NCBI GenBank assembly: GCA_003563255.1
Contig: PWSL01000051.1
Coordinates: 1 to 7,814, forward strand
Direction: 5' to 3'
DNA length: 7,814 bases
DNA from: Desulfonatronospira sp.
GTDB taxonomy: Bacteria > Desulfobacterota > Desulfovibrionia > Desulfovibrionales > Desulfonatronovibrionaceae
The notes below the pieces were generated by a model that saw only the letters and a program-made list of their open reading frames with translations, searched no databases and was not told the origin of the DNA. The translations under genes and the position numbers were made by a program. Numbering within the stretch: position 1 is the first letter of the stretch; each line of letters begins with the position of its first letter. Shown here in pieces: positions 1 through 5,111 of the stretch.

Positions 1-12
1 CCTGCCTCAATT

Positions 13-121
13 GGGGACAGGCACCCCCGCACTTATTTTTATTAAAAATGATCTTGGTTTTATTGGAAAAAATAAGTGCGGGGAGAGCCAGTCCCCGCAG
101 GTCAATCATAAGTTTCGCTGT
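13..121. repeat. Palindromic repeat, GGGGAC/GTCCCC family (copy 1)
   Basis: Two arms face each other. The left arm (13-40) opens GGGGACAGGCAC and ends CCCCGCACTTATTTTT; the right arm (67-96) opens with A-rich sequence and AAGTGCGGGG, then AGAGCCAGTCCCC. The inner 16 bp pair perfectly, the outer six (GGGGAC/GTCCCC) pair perfectly, and between them GGC/GCC pairs across small bulges; about 26 bp separate the arms. The same arm sequences recur at 1471-1510, 1693-1720 and 7491-7512, so this is a dispersed family. A further shared block, AAGTTTCGCTGT (110-121), lies 13 bp beyond the right arm and also occurs beyond the copy near 7527, so the mobile unit may extend that far. It resembles REP/RAYT-type palindromes, but no transposase is seen. 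It lies downstream of the ankyrin-like gene and could end its transcript. Confidence 0.8.
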
Positions 122-155
122 GTTAACAATTAACTGATAACTTTTAATTCTCAAT

Positions 156-977
156 TCACCTGATTATTCCAGTTATTCTTTTCATGATTGATAATACCTG
201 ATGTTTCATCCACTTAATTGCGATATATTTTTTGTTATACCCAGCAAATTGATACACAGTGCGACCTTCATTATCGCGCAACAAACCATACACATCCCAG
301 TCGAAATTCCCGGGAAGATTTCTGCGTAATGCCGCATTGTGAGCCACGGTTTTGCCATTGTTGTCTTGTATATCCCAGACATCGAACCCTACTGGAAGGC
401 ATTTGTTGGAGGCTGCTCCATGATACACGGTCTCACCATATCTTTTATCGCGCATCATGCCGTATCGTCCCCAATCAAAGTTTTCAGGGATATTATTATG
501 ACAAGCAGCAAAGTGAGCTACGGTAAAACCATCATCATCCGCTACATCCCATCGATCGAACCCGACTGGGAGACATCCCCCCTCTGCAGCAAAATGATAC
601 ACGGTTCGTCCTTGATTATCCCTCCTGCAACCGTACTGCTCCCAGTCGAAGCCTTCAGGGATATTGCCTTTTGCAGCTGCTACATGAGCCACGGTTTTAT
701 TTTTTTTATCTACCAGGTACCATGCATTGAACCCTTGGGGAAGTGTTCCTTGTTCAGCCGCTATATGCGCAAGGGGTGTATTATAATCTTTCCCCAATGT
801 CAGGAGGCGATCTCTTTGTTCTTCCGGCAGGGCTTCCCAGTCATTTCCATCGAGAAAACAGGCAAGAAAAAACAACAACTGTTTCTTCTTGTATTCAGGC
901 ACAGCTTCCAGCTCATGATTATCCAGAATGAACAGGGCATCACTAAAATTTTTAATTTGAACTCCATTAATATTCAT
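156..977 (-). CDS. Ankyrin-like repeat protein, function unknown
   Basis: A non-repetitive N-terminal part of about 70 residues (helical, with acidic loops) is followed by about six tandem units. They begin T-V-A-H-x-A-A or T-V-Y-H-x-A-A and continue L/I-P-x-x-F-D-x-W, then D-x-x-G. Units alternate between a type with FDWxxYGxxRD (30-31 residues) and a type with LPVGFDxWDxxD (27 residues), giving a 57-residue higher-order repeat. T-x-x-H-x-A-A at the head of each unit is the ankyrin helix signature in degenerate form, so a solenoid protein-binding scaffold is likely. There is no signal peptide or membrane segment. The final unit is degenerate (TVYQFAGYNKKY) and runs into a basic tail. ATG at 977 is preferred; GTG at 998 in the same frame gives 280 residues, and neither has a good ribosome-binding site. 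The gene stands alone, flanked by repeats and a coding remnant. Substrate and role are unknown. Confidence 0.75.
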   Translation of the reverse strand: MNINGVQIKNFSDALFILDNHELEAVPEYKKKQLLFFLACFLDGNDWEALPEEQRDRLLTLGKDYNTPLAHIAAEQGTLPQGFNAWYLVDKKNKTVAHVAAAKGNIPEGFDWEQYGCRRDNQGRTVYHFAAEGGCLPVGFDRWDVADDDGFTVAHFAACHNNIPENFDWGRYGMMRDKRYGETVYHGAASNKCLPVGFDVWDIQDNNGKTVAHNAALRRNLPGNFDWDVYGLLRDNEGRTVYQFAGYNKKYIAIKWMKHQVLSIMKRITGIIR

Positions 978-1012
978 GACGTCGGCTTTATTCTCCACTC
1001 GAGAGTTAAATG

Positions 1013-1112
1013 ATAACCATTCAGGGTGTAATCTATGGTGGATCCCGGCCGATATCCTGCCCCCATTGAAGAACTAAAAAAGATCGATATCCGACTCCAC
1101 CTGAATGGTTAT
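1013..1112. repeat. Spaced inverted repeat ATAACCATTCAGG
   Basis: ATAACCATTCAGG at 1013-1025 is matched exactly by its reverse complement at 1100-1112, leaving a 74-bp spacer. The core CTGAATGGTTA recurs at 3467-3477 next to the 16-bp tandem repeat. It lies immediately 5' of the ankyrin-like gene and spans its likely promoter region, so it may be a decayed mobile-element end or a regulatory palindrome. Nothing in the sequence decides between these. Confidence 0.5.
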
Positions 1113-1184
1113 TTTGACCTTCTCCTGATCAGGAACAGTCTCCAACATATCATATATCTCCTGCAGCCTGGTTGCAAGCTCAAG
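1074..1184 (-). pseudogene. 36-codon coding remnant, unrecognised
   Basis: Between in-frame TAG stops at 1185-1187 and 1074-1076 the minus strand reads LELATRLQEIYDMLETVPDQ, then EKVKITIQVESDIDLF. The composition (amphipathic helix, then a beta-like stretch) looks like the C-terminus of a real protein rather than random translation. There is no usable start codon except an internal Met. The reading frame past the stop is the same one the ankyrin-like gene uses, with no further stop before it, so the two could once have been joined; that is speculation. I do not recognise the family. Confidence 0.3.
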
Positions 1185-1185
1185 C

Positions 1186-1452
1186 TAATGGGTCTACTTT
1201 AACACTGGACAGTCAACAGTTCTCGTACAACACTCCAGCACCCTGGCCCATAAGTAATGCCGGAAACATAAAATGGCTATAAGGTGTGTTTAATGATGCA
1301 CCTGTAAATAGTCGGGAAGTAAATAATTCAGAAATCAAAAATATACATAACTCTTTGATTTCACTGACCTTTGACCTCTGACCTCTGATCTCTTGATCTC
1401 TGACGTCTGTGAATGCAAAAATGACTTTTTGCAGTCACATCTTTAATCCAGC
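1186..1452. other. Intergenic stretch, possible transposon-end remnant
   Basis: No gene was found. GGTCTACTTTAACACTGGAC at 1191-1210 (reverse: GTCCAGTGTTAAAGTAGACC) is reminiscent of ends of IS21-type elements as I remember them, but no matching opposite end or transposase is present, so the link is weak. The rest is AT-rich sequence with no other clear signal until the low-complexity tract at 1365. Confidence 0.3.
1365..1411. repeat. TGACCTCT-like low-complexity tract
   Basis: A degenerate run of 7-9-nt units (TGACCTT, TGACCTC, TGACCTC, TGATCTCT, TGATCTC, TGACGTC) in pyrimidine-purine rhythm. It is a simple microsatellite-like tract without coding potential. No function is evident. Confidence 0.6.
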
Positions 1453-1730
1453 GTAACAGTTTAGCCATTTGCATGTGGCATGGGGACTGGCTCTCCGCGT
1501 ACTTATTTTTAAAACCTGTCAATCATCCTTCAGAAAAAGTATCTGTTTAGCGCTTTTAAGGAAAGCAGTGCACAGGCACTCCGGGACCCACTTGAGCATC
1601 ATTTTGTGCTTAAAATATCTCATTTTCTGGGACAAGCGGGTCCCGGAAGAGCCAGTCCCCATGCCACATGCAAAGCGCTAAACAGATACCAGAAAAATAA
1701 GTGCGGGGGTGCCTGTCCCCTGCTTTCCCT
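1453..1730. mobile_element. Palindromic element (copy 2), split by a nested insertion
   Basis: The left half (1453-1510) runs GTAACAGTTTAGC, GCATGTGGCATGG, GGACTGGCTCTCCGCG and TACTTATTTTT. The right half (1690-1730) runs CAGAAAAATAAGTGCGGGGG, TGCCTGTCCCC and TGCTTTCC. These correspond to the two arms of copy 1 (13-96, reversed). They are separated by the 151-bp element at 1539-1689 plus one 8-bp duplicate. Removing 1539-1697 restores a continuous palindrome with an approximately 28-bp central spacer, close to the 26-bp spacer of copy 1. The right half lies inside the 3' end of hepT. This element is therefore older than the nested insertion. Confidence 0.75.
1539..1689 (-). mobile_element. 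MITE-like element: 18-bp perfect TIRs, 8-bp target duplication
   Basis: GTATCTGTTTAGCGCTTT at 1539-1556 is repeated as its exact reverse complement at 1672-1689. The flanks CAGAAAAA (1531-1538) and CAGAAAAA (1690-1697) are identical, as expected for an 8-bp target-site duplication. The 151-bp interior has no open frame and folds further: CCGGGACCCACTTG (1581-1594) pairs with CAAGCGGGTCCCGG (1633-1646), 13 of 14 positions matching. A related copy lies at 7251-7383 in the opposite orientation. The element is thus non-autonomous and would need a transposase supplied in trans; none is in the window. An 8-bp duplication is compatible with several IS families, and I cannot assign one. Its outer 42 bp also resemble the left end of the host element (38 of 42 by eye), so the two may be related. 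Confidence 0.8.
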
Positions 1731-2220
1731 CAGCAATTTTGCGCACAAAGGCTGCGAACTCACTGAGTTCCTGTGGAAGTTGCTTTGCAAGCCGATCTAC
1801 CCTTCGAACAAGTGCTTCCACTCTTTCCCAGTCATATTCCACTCCAAAATAATATCTTTTAAAATGGCGAAAGCGCATCAACTCTGTCAGATCAGAAAAG
1901 CTTTGCTCTGATATTACTTTCGGACGAGTTTCCCCAATGTCCAAGGTCATTCTTTCAAGAAGTTCCCGGTGCCACCTGTCCCCCTGCAGGTTGTTATCAA
2001 AAAACTGGGATATCCTGAAGAAAATGGTTTCCGCACAAGTATAGTAATTCTCAATAAGCCCGGCAACCATCACAGCCATGCGCGGGGTCTTTCCTATCGC
2101 GATAATCTCGGTTGAAAAGGCTTGATTAATATGAGAGTGGCATTGTGCCAGTAAACCAACATGCTTCTGGATCTGGGCGAGCAGAGTTTCGCAGGCAGTT
2201 TTAATCTCTTTATCGCTCAT
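1678..2220 (-). CDS. hepT: HepT-like HEPN-domain toxin, variant active-site motif
   Basis: An all-alpha protein of 180 residues. In MNT/HepT (type VII) systems HepT is an RNase toxin whose HEPN motif is R-x4-H-x-Y, and the partner MNT enzyme AMPylates the Tyr. Here the motif region (116-131) reads RFRHFKRYYFGVEYDW. Aligned to the usual FRH-xxR-H-x-Y pattern, R118 and the flanking residues are kept, but the catalytic His falls on Tyr123 and the modified Tyr on Phe125. The fold is otherwise HepT-like, with conserved helices and LIENYYTCAETIFFRI near residues 55-70. ATG 2220 overlaps the end of mntA by 11 bp, so translation is probably coupled. The last 16 residues, GKQGTGTPALIFLVSV, are encoded by the repeats downstream; the final VSV and the TAG stop come from the inner MITE. 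The family call is fairly sure; toxicity is not. Confidence 0.8.
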   Translation of the reverse strand: MSDKEIKTACETLLAQIQKHVGLLAQCHSHINQAFSTEIIAIGKTPRMAVMVAGLIENYYTCAETIFFRISQFFDNNLQGDRWHRELLERMTLDIGETRPKVISEQSFSDLTELMRFRHFKRYYFGVEYDWERVEALVRRVDRLAKQLPQELSEFAAFVRKIAEGKQGTGTPALIFLVSV

Positions 2221-2578
2221 AAATCATTATACCCTGTTGGCGGATTGTCTTTGCATGTTCGGGATGAATCCGTTCGAGTTCAACCAAATCCACCGGAAAA
2301 CGAGTGAGGCGACAGGCATCATCAAGTGCATGCAATCCCTCCATAGGATCAGTCAAGCCCTCCAAAGCCAAATCAATATCAGACCATTCATGAAAACGCT
2401 CAGGATTCAGCAGTGACCCCCATCGATAGATTCGTTTTGGGGCATATTTCGTGATAAGCATAGAGATAATTGCTTGAGCATCAGCTTCAGCTTCGGCTGC
2501 CAAGGCGATTCGTCTCTGGCGATTTGACTCGGCTTTTCGTTCCAAACTGATTCTTGCTGATTTGACATCTATCTGCAT
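2210..2578 (-). CDS. mntA: MNT-type nucleotidyltransferase antitoxin
   Basis: A 122-residue minimal nucleotidyltransferase. The polymerase-beta-like signature is complete: Gly54-Ser55 (RWGSLL), Asp67 and Asp69 in WSDIDLAL, and a third carboxylate at Asp97 in FPVDLVEL. Members of this family transfer AMP to a Tyr of the partner HEPN toxin and so neutralise it. An Arg/Ala-rich helical N-terminus of about 40 residues precedes the domain. ATG 2578 has AAGGA 10 nt upstream. It lies first in the pair, with hepT overlapping its last codons, which is the usual antitoxin-toxin order and spacing. Because the partner lacks the expected Tyr, the target residue here may be another Tyr, such as 123 or 124 (inference). 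Confidence 0.85.
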   Translation of the reverse strand: MQIDVKSARISLERKAESNRQRRIALAAEAEADAQAIISMLITKYAPKRIYRWGSLLNPERFHEWSDIDLALEGLTDPMEGLHALDDACRLTRFPVDLVELERIHPEHAKTIRQQGIMIYER

Positions 2579-2584
2579 ATACGG

Positions 2585-2872
2585 TTATTCCTTGATTGCC
2601 TGCCATAGGTGTGGCTCCCCGGCATACATTTGCTTTGCTGTGATGGACGGCAGGGTGAGGCCAGGGTCGCCGAGATTTCGCTTTTACTCAGAGCTGCCCC
2701 CATAGAGAATTGATTCCGGGAGCCATTCTTTCCGGAAGAAATCACCGGCAATTTTGCGTTTTGGGGTTAAATATGCTACGTGGTATTGGTTTATAGTATC
2801 TCCAGATTCGGCACAGGTAATCAATCCTGTTAATCCTGTCCAAGGGGAGAATATCAGGCCTGACCCCGGCAT
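2585..2872 (-). pseudogene. Broken coding remnant upstream of mntA
   Basis: One minus-strand frame contains protein-like sequence on both sides of a TAA stop (2684-2686). The part before it ends FFRKEWLPESILYGGSSE; the part after reads KRNLGDPGLTLPSITAKQMY and ends AGEPHLWQAIKE at a TAA (2585-2587), eight bases before mntA's ATG codon. Both pieces look like genuine protein, so this is probably one gene interrupted by a stop, or two fused remnants. The 5' part also includes a repeat-like stretch (ATCCTGTTAATCCTGTCC near 2826) common in intergenic DNA, so the true gene start is lost. I do not recognise the family. Its transcription would run into mntA. Confidence 0.4.
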
Positions 2873-2967
2873 GGTTCATTAAGTTTTGCCTTTGGCCGCG
2901 GCTCCATAACCACAGACTTTTTTGCCGTAGCAGCCGTTTTGTTCGAATTGTTATTAAAACGACACAT
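2854..2967 (-). CDS. Possible 37-residue small protein
   Basis: ATG 2967 to TGA 2854-2856 reads MCRFNNNSNKTAATAKKSVV followed by MEPRPKAKLNEPCRGQA: basic, Asn/Lys-rich, with a late Cys. No ribosome-binding site is visible. A competing frame in the same stretch reads NGCYGKKVCGYGAAAKGKT and then stops, which looks equally protein-like, so the stretch may instead be a remnant of a longer gene. I list it as a possibility only. Confidence 0.2.
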   Translation of the reverse strand: MCRFNNNSNKTAATAKKSVVMEPRPKAKLNEPCRGQA

Positions 2968-3017
2968 CTATGGGGTGCTTTAATTTAATGTGGATAATTT
3001 TTTCAATCCTAAAAAAT

Positions 3018-3106
3018 CTTAAAATCGGGACAATCTTTCTGGCCGTGGTAAGGGTGGACGATCGGATAAACATCAACACATTTCAACCCCTTAAAATCGG
3101 GGCAAT
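3018..3106. repeat. 17-bp direct repeat pair
   Basis: CTTAAAATCGGGACAAT (3018-3034) and CTTAAAATCGGGGCAAT (3090-3106) differ at one base and start 72 bp apart. On the minus strand both would encode QK[H/D]CPDFK, which creates a spurious repetitive open frame. They look like part of a dispersed intergenic repeat rather than a gene. Confidence 0.55.
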
Positions 3107-3372
3107 GTTTTTGACTCTGCCTCTGGGAGCCCTTGTCATTCGTGTCTCCCATTCGTGGCCTCCCAGACCAATTTCCGTATATACCCACTGAAAAAATAAA
3201 TCGAGGATTTTTTTGTATAAAAAACACTTAAGGTAACGATGCTAACCTATTGTTATAACAGAGAAAAGCAAAGTCCGTACACCTCATTATGTTAAATTCA
3301 ATGATTTCAAGATGTTATGGTATATTTAAGTTATTATTCATATTATGTACGAAATCTTGTCTGTAATCTAAC

Positions 3373-3387
3373 GCGGGCTTTGCCCGC
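3373..3387. repeat. Small GC hairpin GCGGGC-TTT-GCCCGC
   Basis: A perfect 6-bp GC stem with a 3-nt loop in otherwise AT-rich DNA. It lies about 180 bp past the nikO stop on the minus strand. Neither side carries a T-run, so a Rho-independent terminator is doubtful; it may be a REP-like hairpin. Confidence 0.4.
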
Positions 3388-3438
3388 AACCCAGTTTTCT
3401 GTTATTTGTTAATTGTTAATAATTGTGTAGCAGGGACT

Positions 3439-3470
3439 GTCCCCTGGCCGCTGAGTCCCCTGGCCGCTGA
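3439..3470. repeat. 16-bp tandem duplication
   Basis: GTCCCCTGGCCGCTGA occurs twice in exact tandem (3439-3454, 3455-3470). The first copy is preceded by GGGACT (3433-3438), making GGGACTGTCCCC, a minimal form of the arms of the palindromic family, and the second copy continues into ATGGTTAC, matching the CTGAATGGTTA motif at 1100. It is likely a scar of repeat activity. Confidence 0.65.
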
Positions 3471-3567
3471 ATGGTTACCTCTTCTGAATTTTTCAGGCTC
3501 TTCTATGAATATTAGATCCGCAGGAAGATAAGGGATGAGGTTCAATATCCGACCCCGGAATGGGACC

Positions 3568-4320
3568 TCAATGCTGGTGCCGATAATAGTGAGGGACCAG
3601 GGAGGGGGGTTTTTCCTGGCCGTGGGCCTGCATAAGCGTTTCATCGCCCATGATTCCGGCCGGGTCGCCTTGGGTTATGATCCTGCCCTGGTCCATGAGG
3701 ATCACCCGGGTGCAGACCTCCAGGACCAGTTCCAGATCGTGGGAGGCCACTATGATCGTTTCTGCTGAACCGGGCATGAGGGTGATGAGCCTTCGCCGGG
3801 TGCGGATATCCAGGTACGCGCTTGGCTCGTCATAAATTATCAGCCCTGGATGCATGGCCAGGGCGGTGGCAATGGATACCATCCTCTTTTCCCCTTCCGA
3901 AAGGTGATGCACAGGGCGCTCAGCCAGAGAAGCCGCGTCCACTTTATACAGGGCCTCCCATGCCCGCCTGTCCACCTCTTGTGCATCCAGGCCCATGTTC
4001 TGCGGTCCGAAGGCTACATCCTCGCGCACCGTAGGGCAGAAAAGCTGGTCATCAGGCTTTTGAAACACCAGGGCCGCTTGCGGGTTGAATTTGCTGCCGG
4101 TGACGGGCTTCTCAAACAGCCTGATCACCCCGGAAACGGGTCTTAGAATGCCGCAGGCAAGAAGAAAAAAAGTGGTTTTCCCGGCCCCGTTGGGACCGAT
4201 AATGCCCACTTTTTCCCCCCGGGTGATACCCAGATTGATATCGTGCAGGGTGCCGCCGTTGCCGGGATAGGAGAAGCTTACGTTTTCAGCTTTGAGGACA
4301 GAAGAAGATTTTACGCTCAT
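3568..4320 (-). CDS. nikO: Nickel ECF transporter ATPase NikO (CbiO family)
   Basis: The energising ABC ATPase of a group I ECF metal transporter, acting as a cytoplasmic dimer bound to NikQ. The 250 residues contain Walker A GPNGAGKTT (42-50), Q-loop Gln87 in VFQKPDDQLF, signature LSEGEKR (140-146), Walker B LIIYDE (160-165) with catalytic Glu165, D-loop SAYLD (167-171) and switch His194 in ASHD. The PDDQLF stretch after the Q-loop is typical of the CbiO/EcfA branch. The signature has Glu in place of the first Gly of LSGGQ; LSxGEKR variants occur in this branch, so it is not a defect. ATG 4320 is 28 nt after the nikQ stop and has no clear Shine-Dalgarno, unlike the other genes of the operon. 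The C-terminus ends with a His-containing tail, HYYRHQH, that could touch metal (inference). Specificity for nickel rather than cobalt follows from nikK and nikL. Confidence 0.9.
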   Translation of the reverse strand: MSVKSSSVLKAENVSFSYPGNGGTLHDINLGITRGEKVGIIGPNGAGKTTFFLLACGILRPVSGVIRLFEKPVTGSKFNPQAALVFQKPDDQLFCPTVREDVAFGPQNMGLDAQEVDRRAWEALYKVDAASLAERPVHHLSEGEKRMVSIATALAMHPGLIIYDEPSAYLDIRTRRRLITLMPGSAETIIVASHDLELVLEVCTRVILMDQGRIITQGDPAGIMGDETLMQAHGQEKPPSLVPHYYRHQH

Positions 4321-4348
4321 GGGTTCAGCAGCATGCCTGAATCAAACC

Positions 4349-5110
4349 TTAAAGTCCAAACCATATTTCCAGTCCCGTAAATGTTCCGGCGGTCAGCACA
4401 GAAGCTGCCAGGACCGCCATATCCAGGGCAGTGACCCTGTATTCGCAAGGTGCGGCCATGCTTTGCCCATAACCCCTGAGGCGCATGGCCCGGTAAACCC
4501 AGTCGGCCCTTTCCAGGCCGCGTACCAGGAGGCTGCCGCAAAGCCAGGCCCTGGTGCGCAGCATGTACAGGCCCGGCCTGGAAGCATTAAGGCCCCGCAG
4601 GCGCATGGCGATCTGCATGCGCTTCAGGTCGCTGCCCAGCACTTCCAGGTAGCGTCCGGTGAGCAGGGCCATGTCGGCCATGATCCAGGGCAGACCCATG
4701 GCCCGCATGGCTTTTACATGGGTCAGCAGGGGAGCGGTGTGCAGGACGATCATTACCGTGATGATTATGCACAGAAATCTTGCAGCAATGAGTCCTGCGG
4801 CATGCAGACCCTCTTGTTTCAGGGAGATGAAGCCAAGATCCAACAATATGTTCTGACCGCTGACAAAAGGCAGGATAAGCACCAGGACCAGAATGATTAT
4901 TGAGGGCAGCTTGAGTTTCTGGAGAATAAACCGGATGGGCAGTCCTGACATAAAAAAAAGCATCAGGGTAAAGGCCAGTATGGCACCCAGCAGGCGAAAA
5001 TCACTGACAAAGGAATAGGCGAAGATCAGGACAAAAAGTCCGGCCAGCCTGCATCTGGGATCCATCCGGTGCAAAAAGGAAGACCCGGACCGGGTCGCAA
5101 GGCATGACAA
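4349..5110 (-). CDS. nikQ: Nickel ECF transporter transmembrane (T) component NikQ (CbiQ family)
   Basis: An integral membrane protein of 253 residues that couples ATP hydrolysis by NikO to NikM. Hydrophobic segments lie near 22-56, 68-84, 104-127 and 228-250. Two copies of AMRLRG (168-173 and 208-213) match the Ala-Arg-Gly-type coupling motifs that dock into the ATPases in CbiQ/EcfT proteins. The start is TTG at 5110: GGAG lies 6 nt upstream and only one base separates it from the nikM stop, so translation is coupled. The next in-frame ATG (residue 16, HRMDPRCRL) would cut the conserved N-terminal dock and is less likely. The length is normal for the family. Confidence 0.88.
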   Translation of the reverse strand: MSCLATRSGSSFLHRMDPRCRLAGLFVLIFAYSFVSDFRLLGAILAFTLMLFFMSGLPIRFILQKLKLPSIIILVLVLILPFVSGQNILLDLGFISLKQEGLHAAGLIAARFLCIIITVMIVLHTAPLLTHVKAMRAMGLPWIMADMALLTGRYLEVLGSDLKRMQIAMRLRGLNASRPGLYMLRTRAWLCGSLLVRGLERADWVYRAMRLRGYGQSMAAPCEYRVTALDMAVLAASVLTAGTFTGLEIWFGL

Positions 5111-5111
5111 A

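Larger units (their letters stand above)
2970..3567. other. Intergenic repeat-rich stretch between nikO and the mntA region
   Basis: No convincing gene was found. It holds a 17-bp direct repeat, a GCGGGC hairpin, AT-rich spacer sequence (TTAATTGTTAATAATTG near 3410) and a 16-bp tandem repeat, described separately. Short open frames on both strands lack ribosome-binding sites and overlap repeats. No strong terminator with a T-run follows nikO, so where the nickel operon ends its transcript is not apparent. Confidence 0.5.

Noticed and set aside
339..1013. A 224-codon plus-strand open frame
   Set aside because: It lies antisense to the ankyrin-like gene, whose regular A/B protein repeats show that the minus strand is the coding one.
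1365..1411. A CRISPR array or iteron block
   Set aside because: The units are 7-9 nt, degenerate and have no spacers; it is a simple low-complexity tract.
1469..1681. A 70-codon plus-strand frame
   Set aside because: It lies wholly within the nested repeat elements and arises from their palindromic sequence.
3009..3227. A 72-codon minus-strand frame with repeated CPDFK
   Set aside because: The repetition is explained by the 17-bp DNA direct repeat; there is no ribosome-binding site or recognisable domain.
3402..3644. An 80-codon minus-strand frame overlapping the nikO end
   Set aside because: It starts inside nikO in another frame, crosses the tandem repeat, and has no ribosome-binding site; the stretch ending FIEEPEKFRR looks mildly protein-like but is unsupported.
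4292..4903. A 203-codon plus-strand open frame
   Set aside because: It is the shadow of nikQ and the nikO start; the translation is rich in His/Gln/Gly with no domain, while the minus strand has clear CbiQ motifs.
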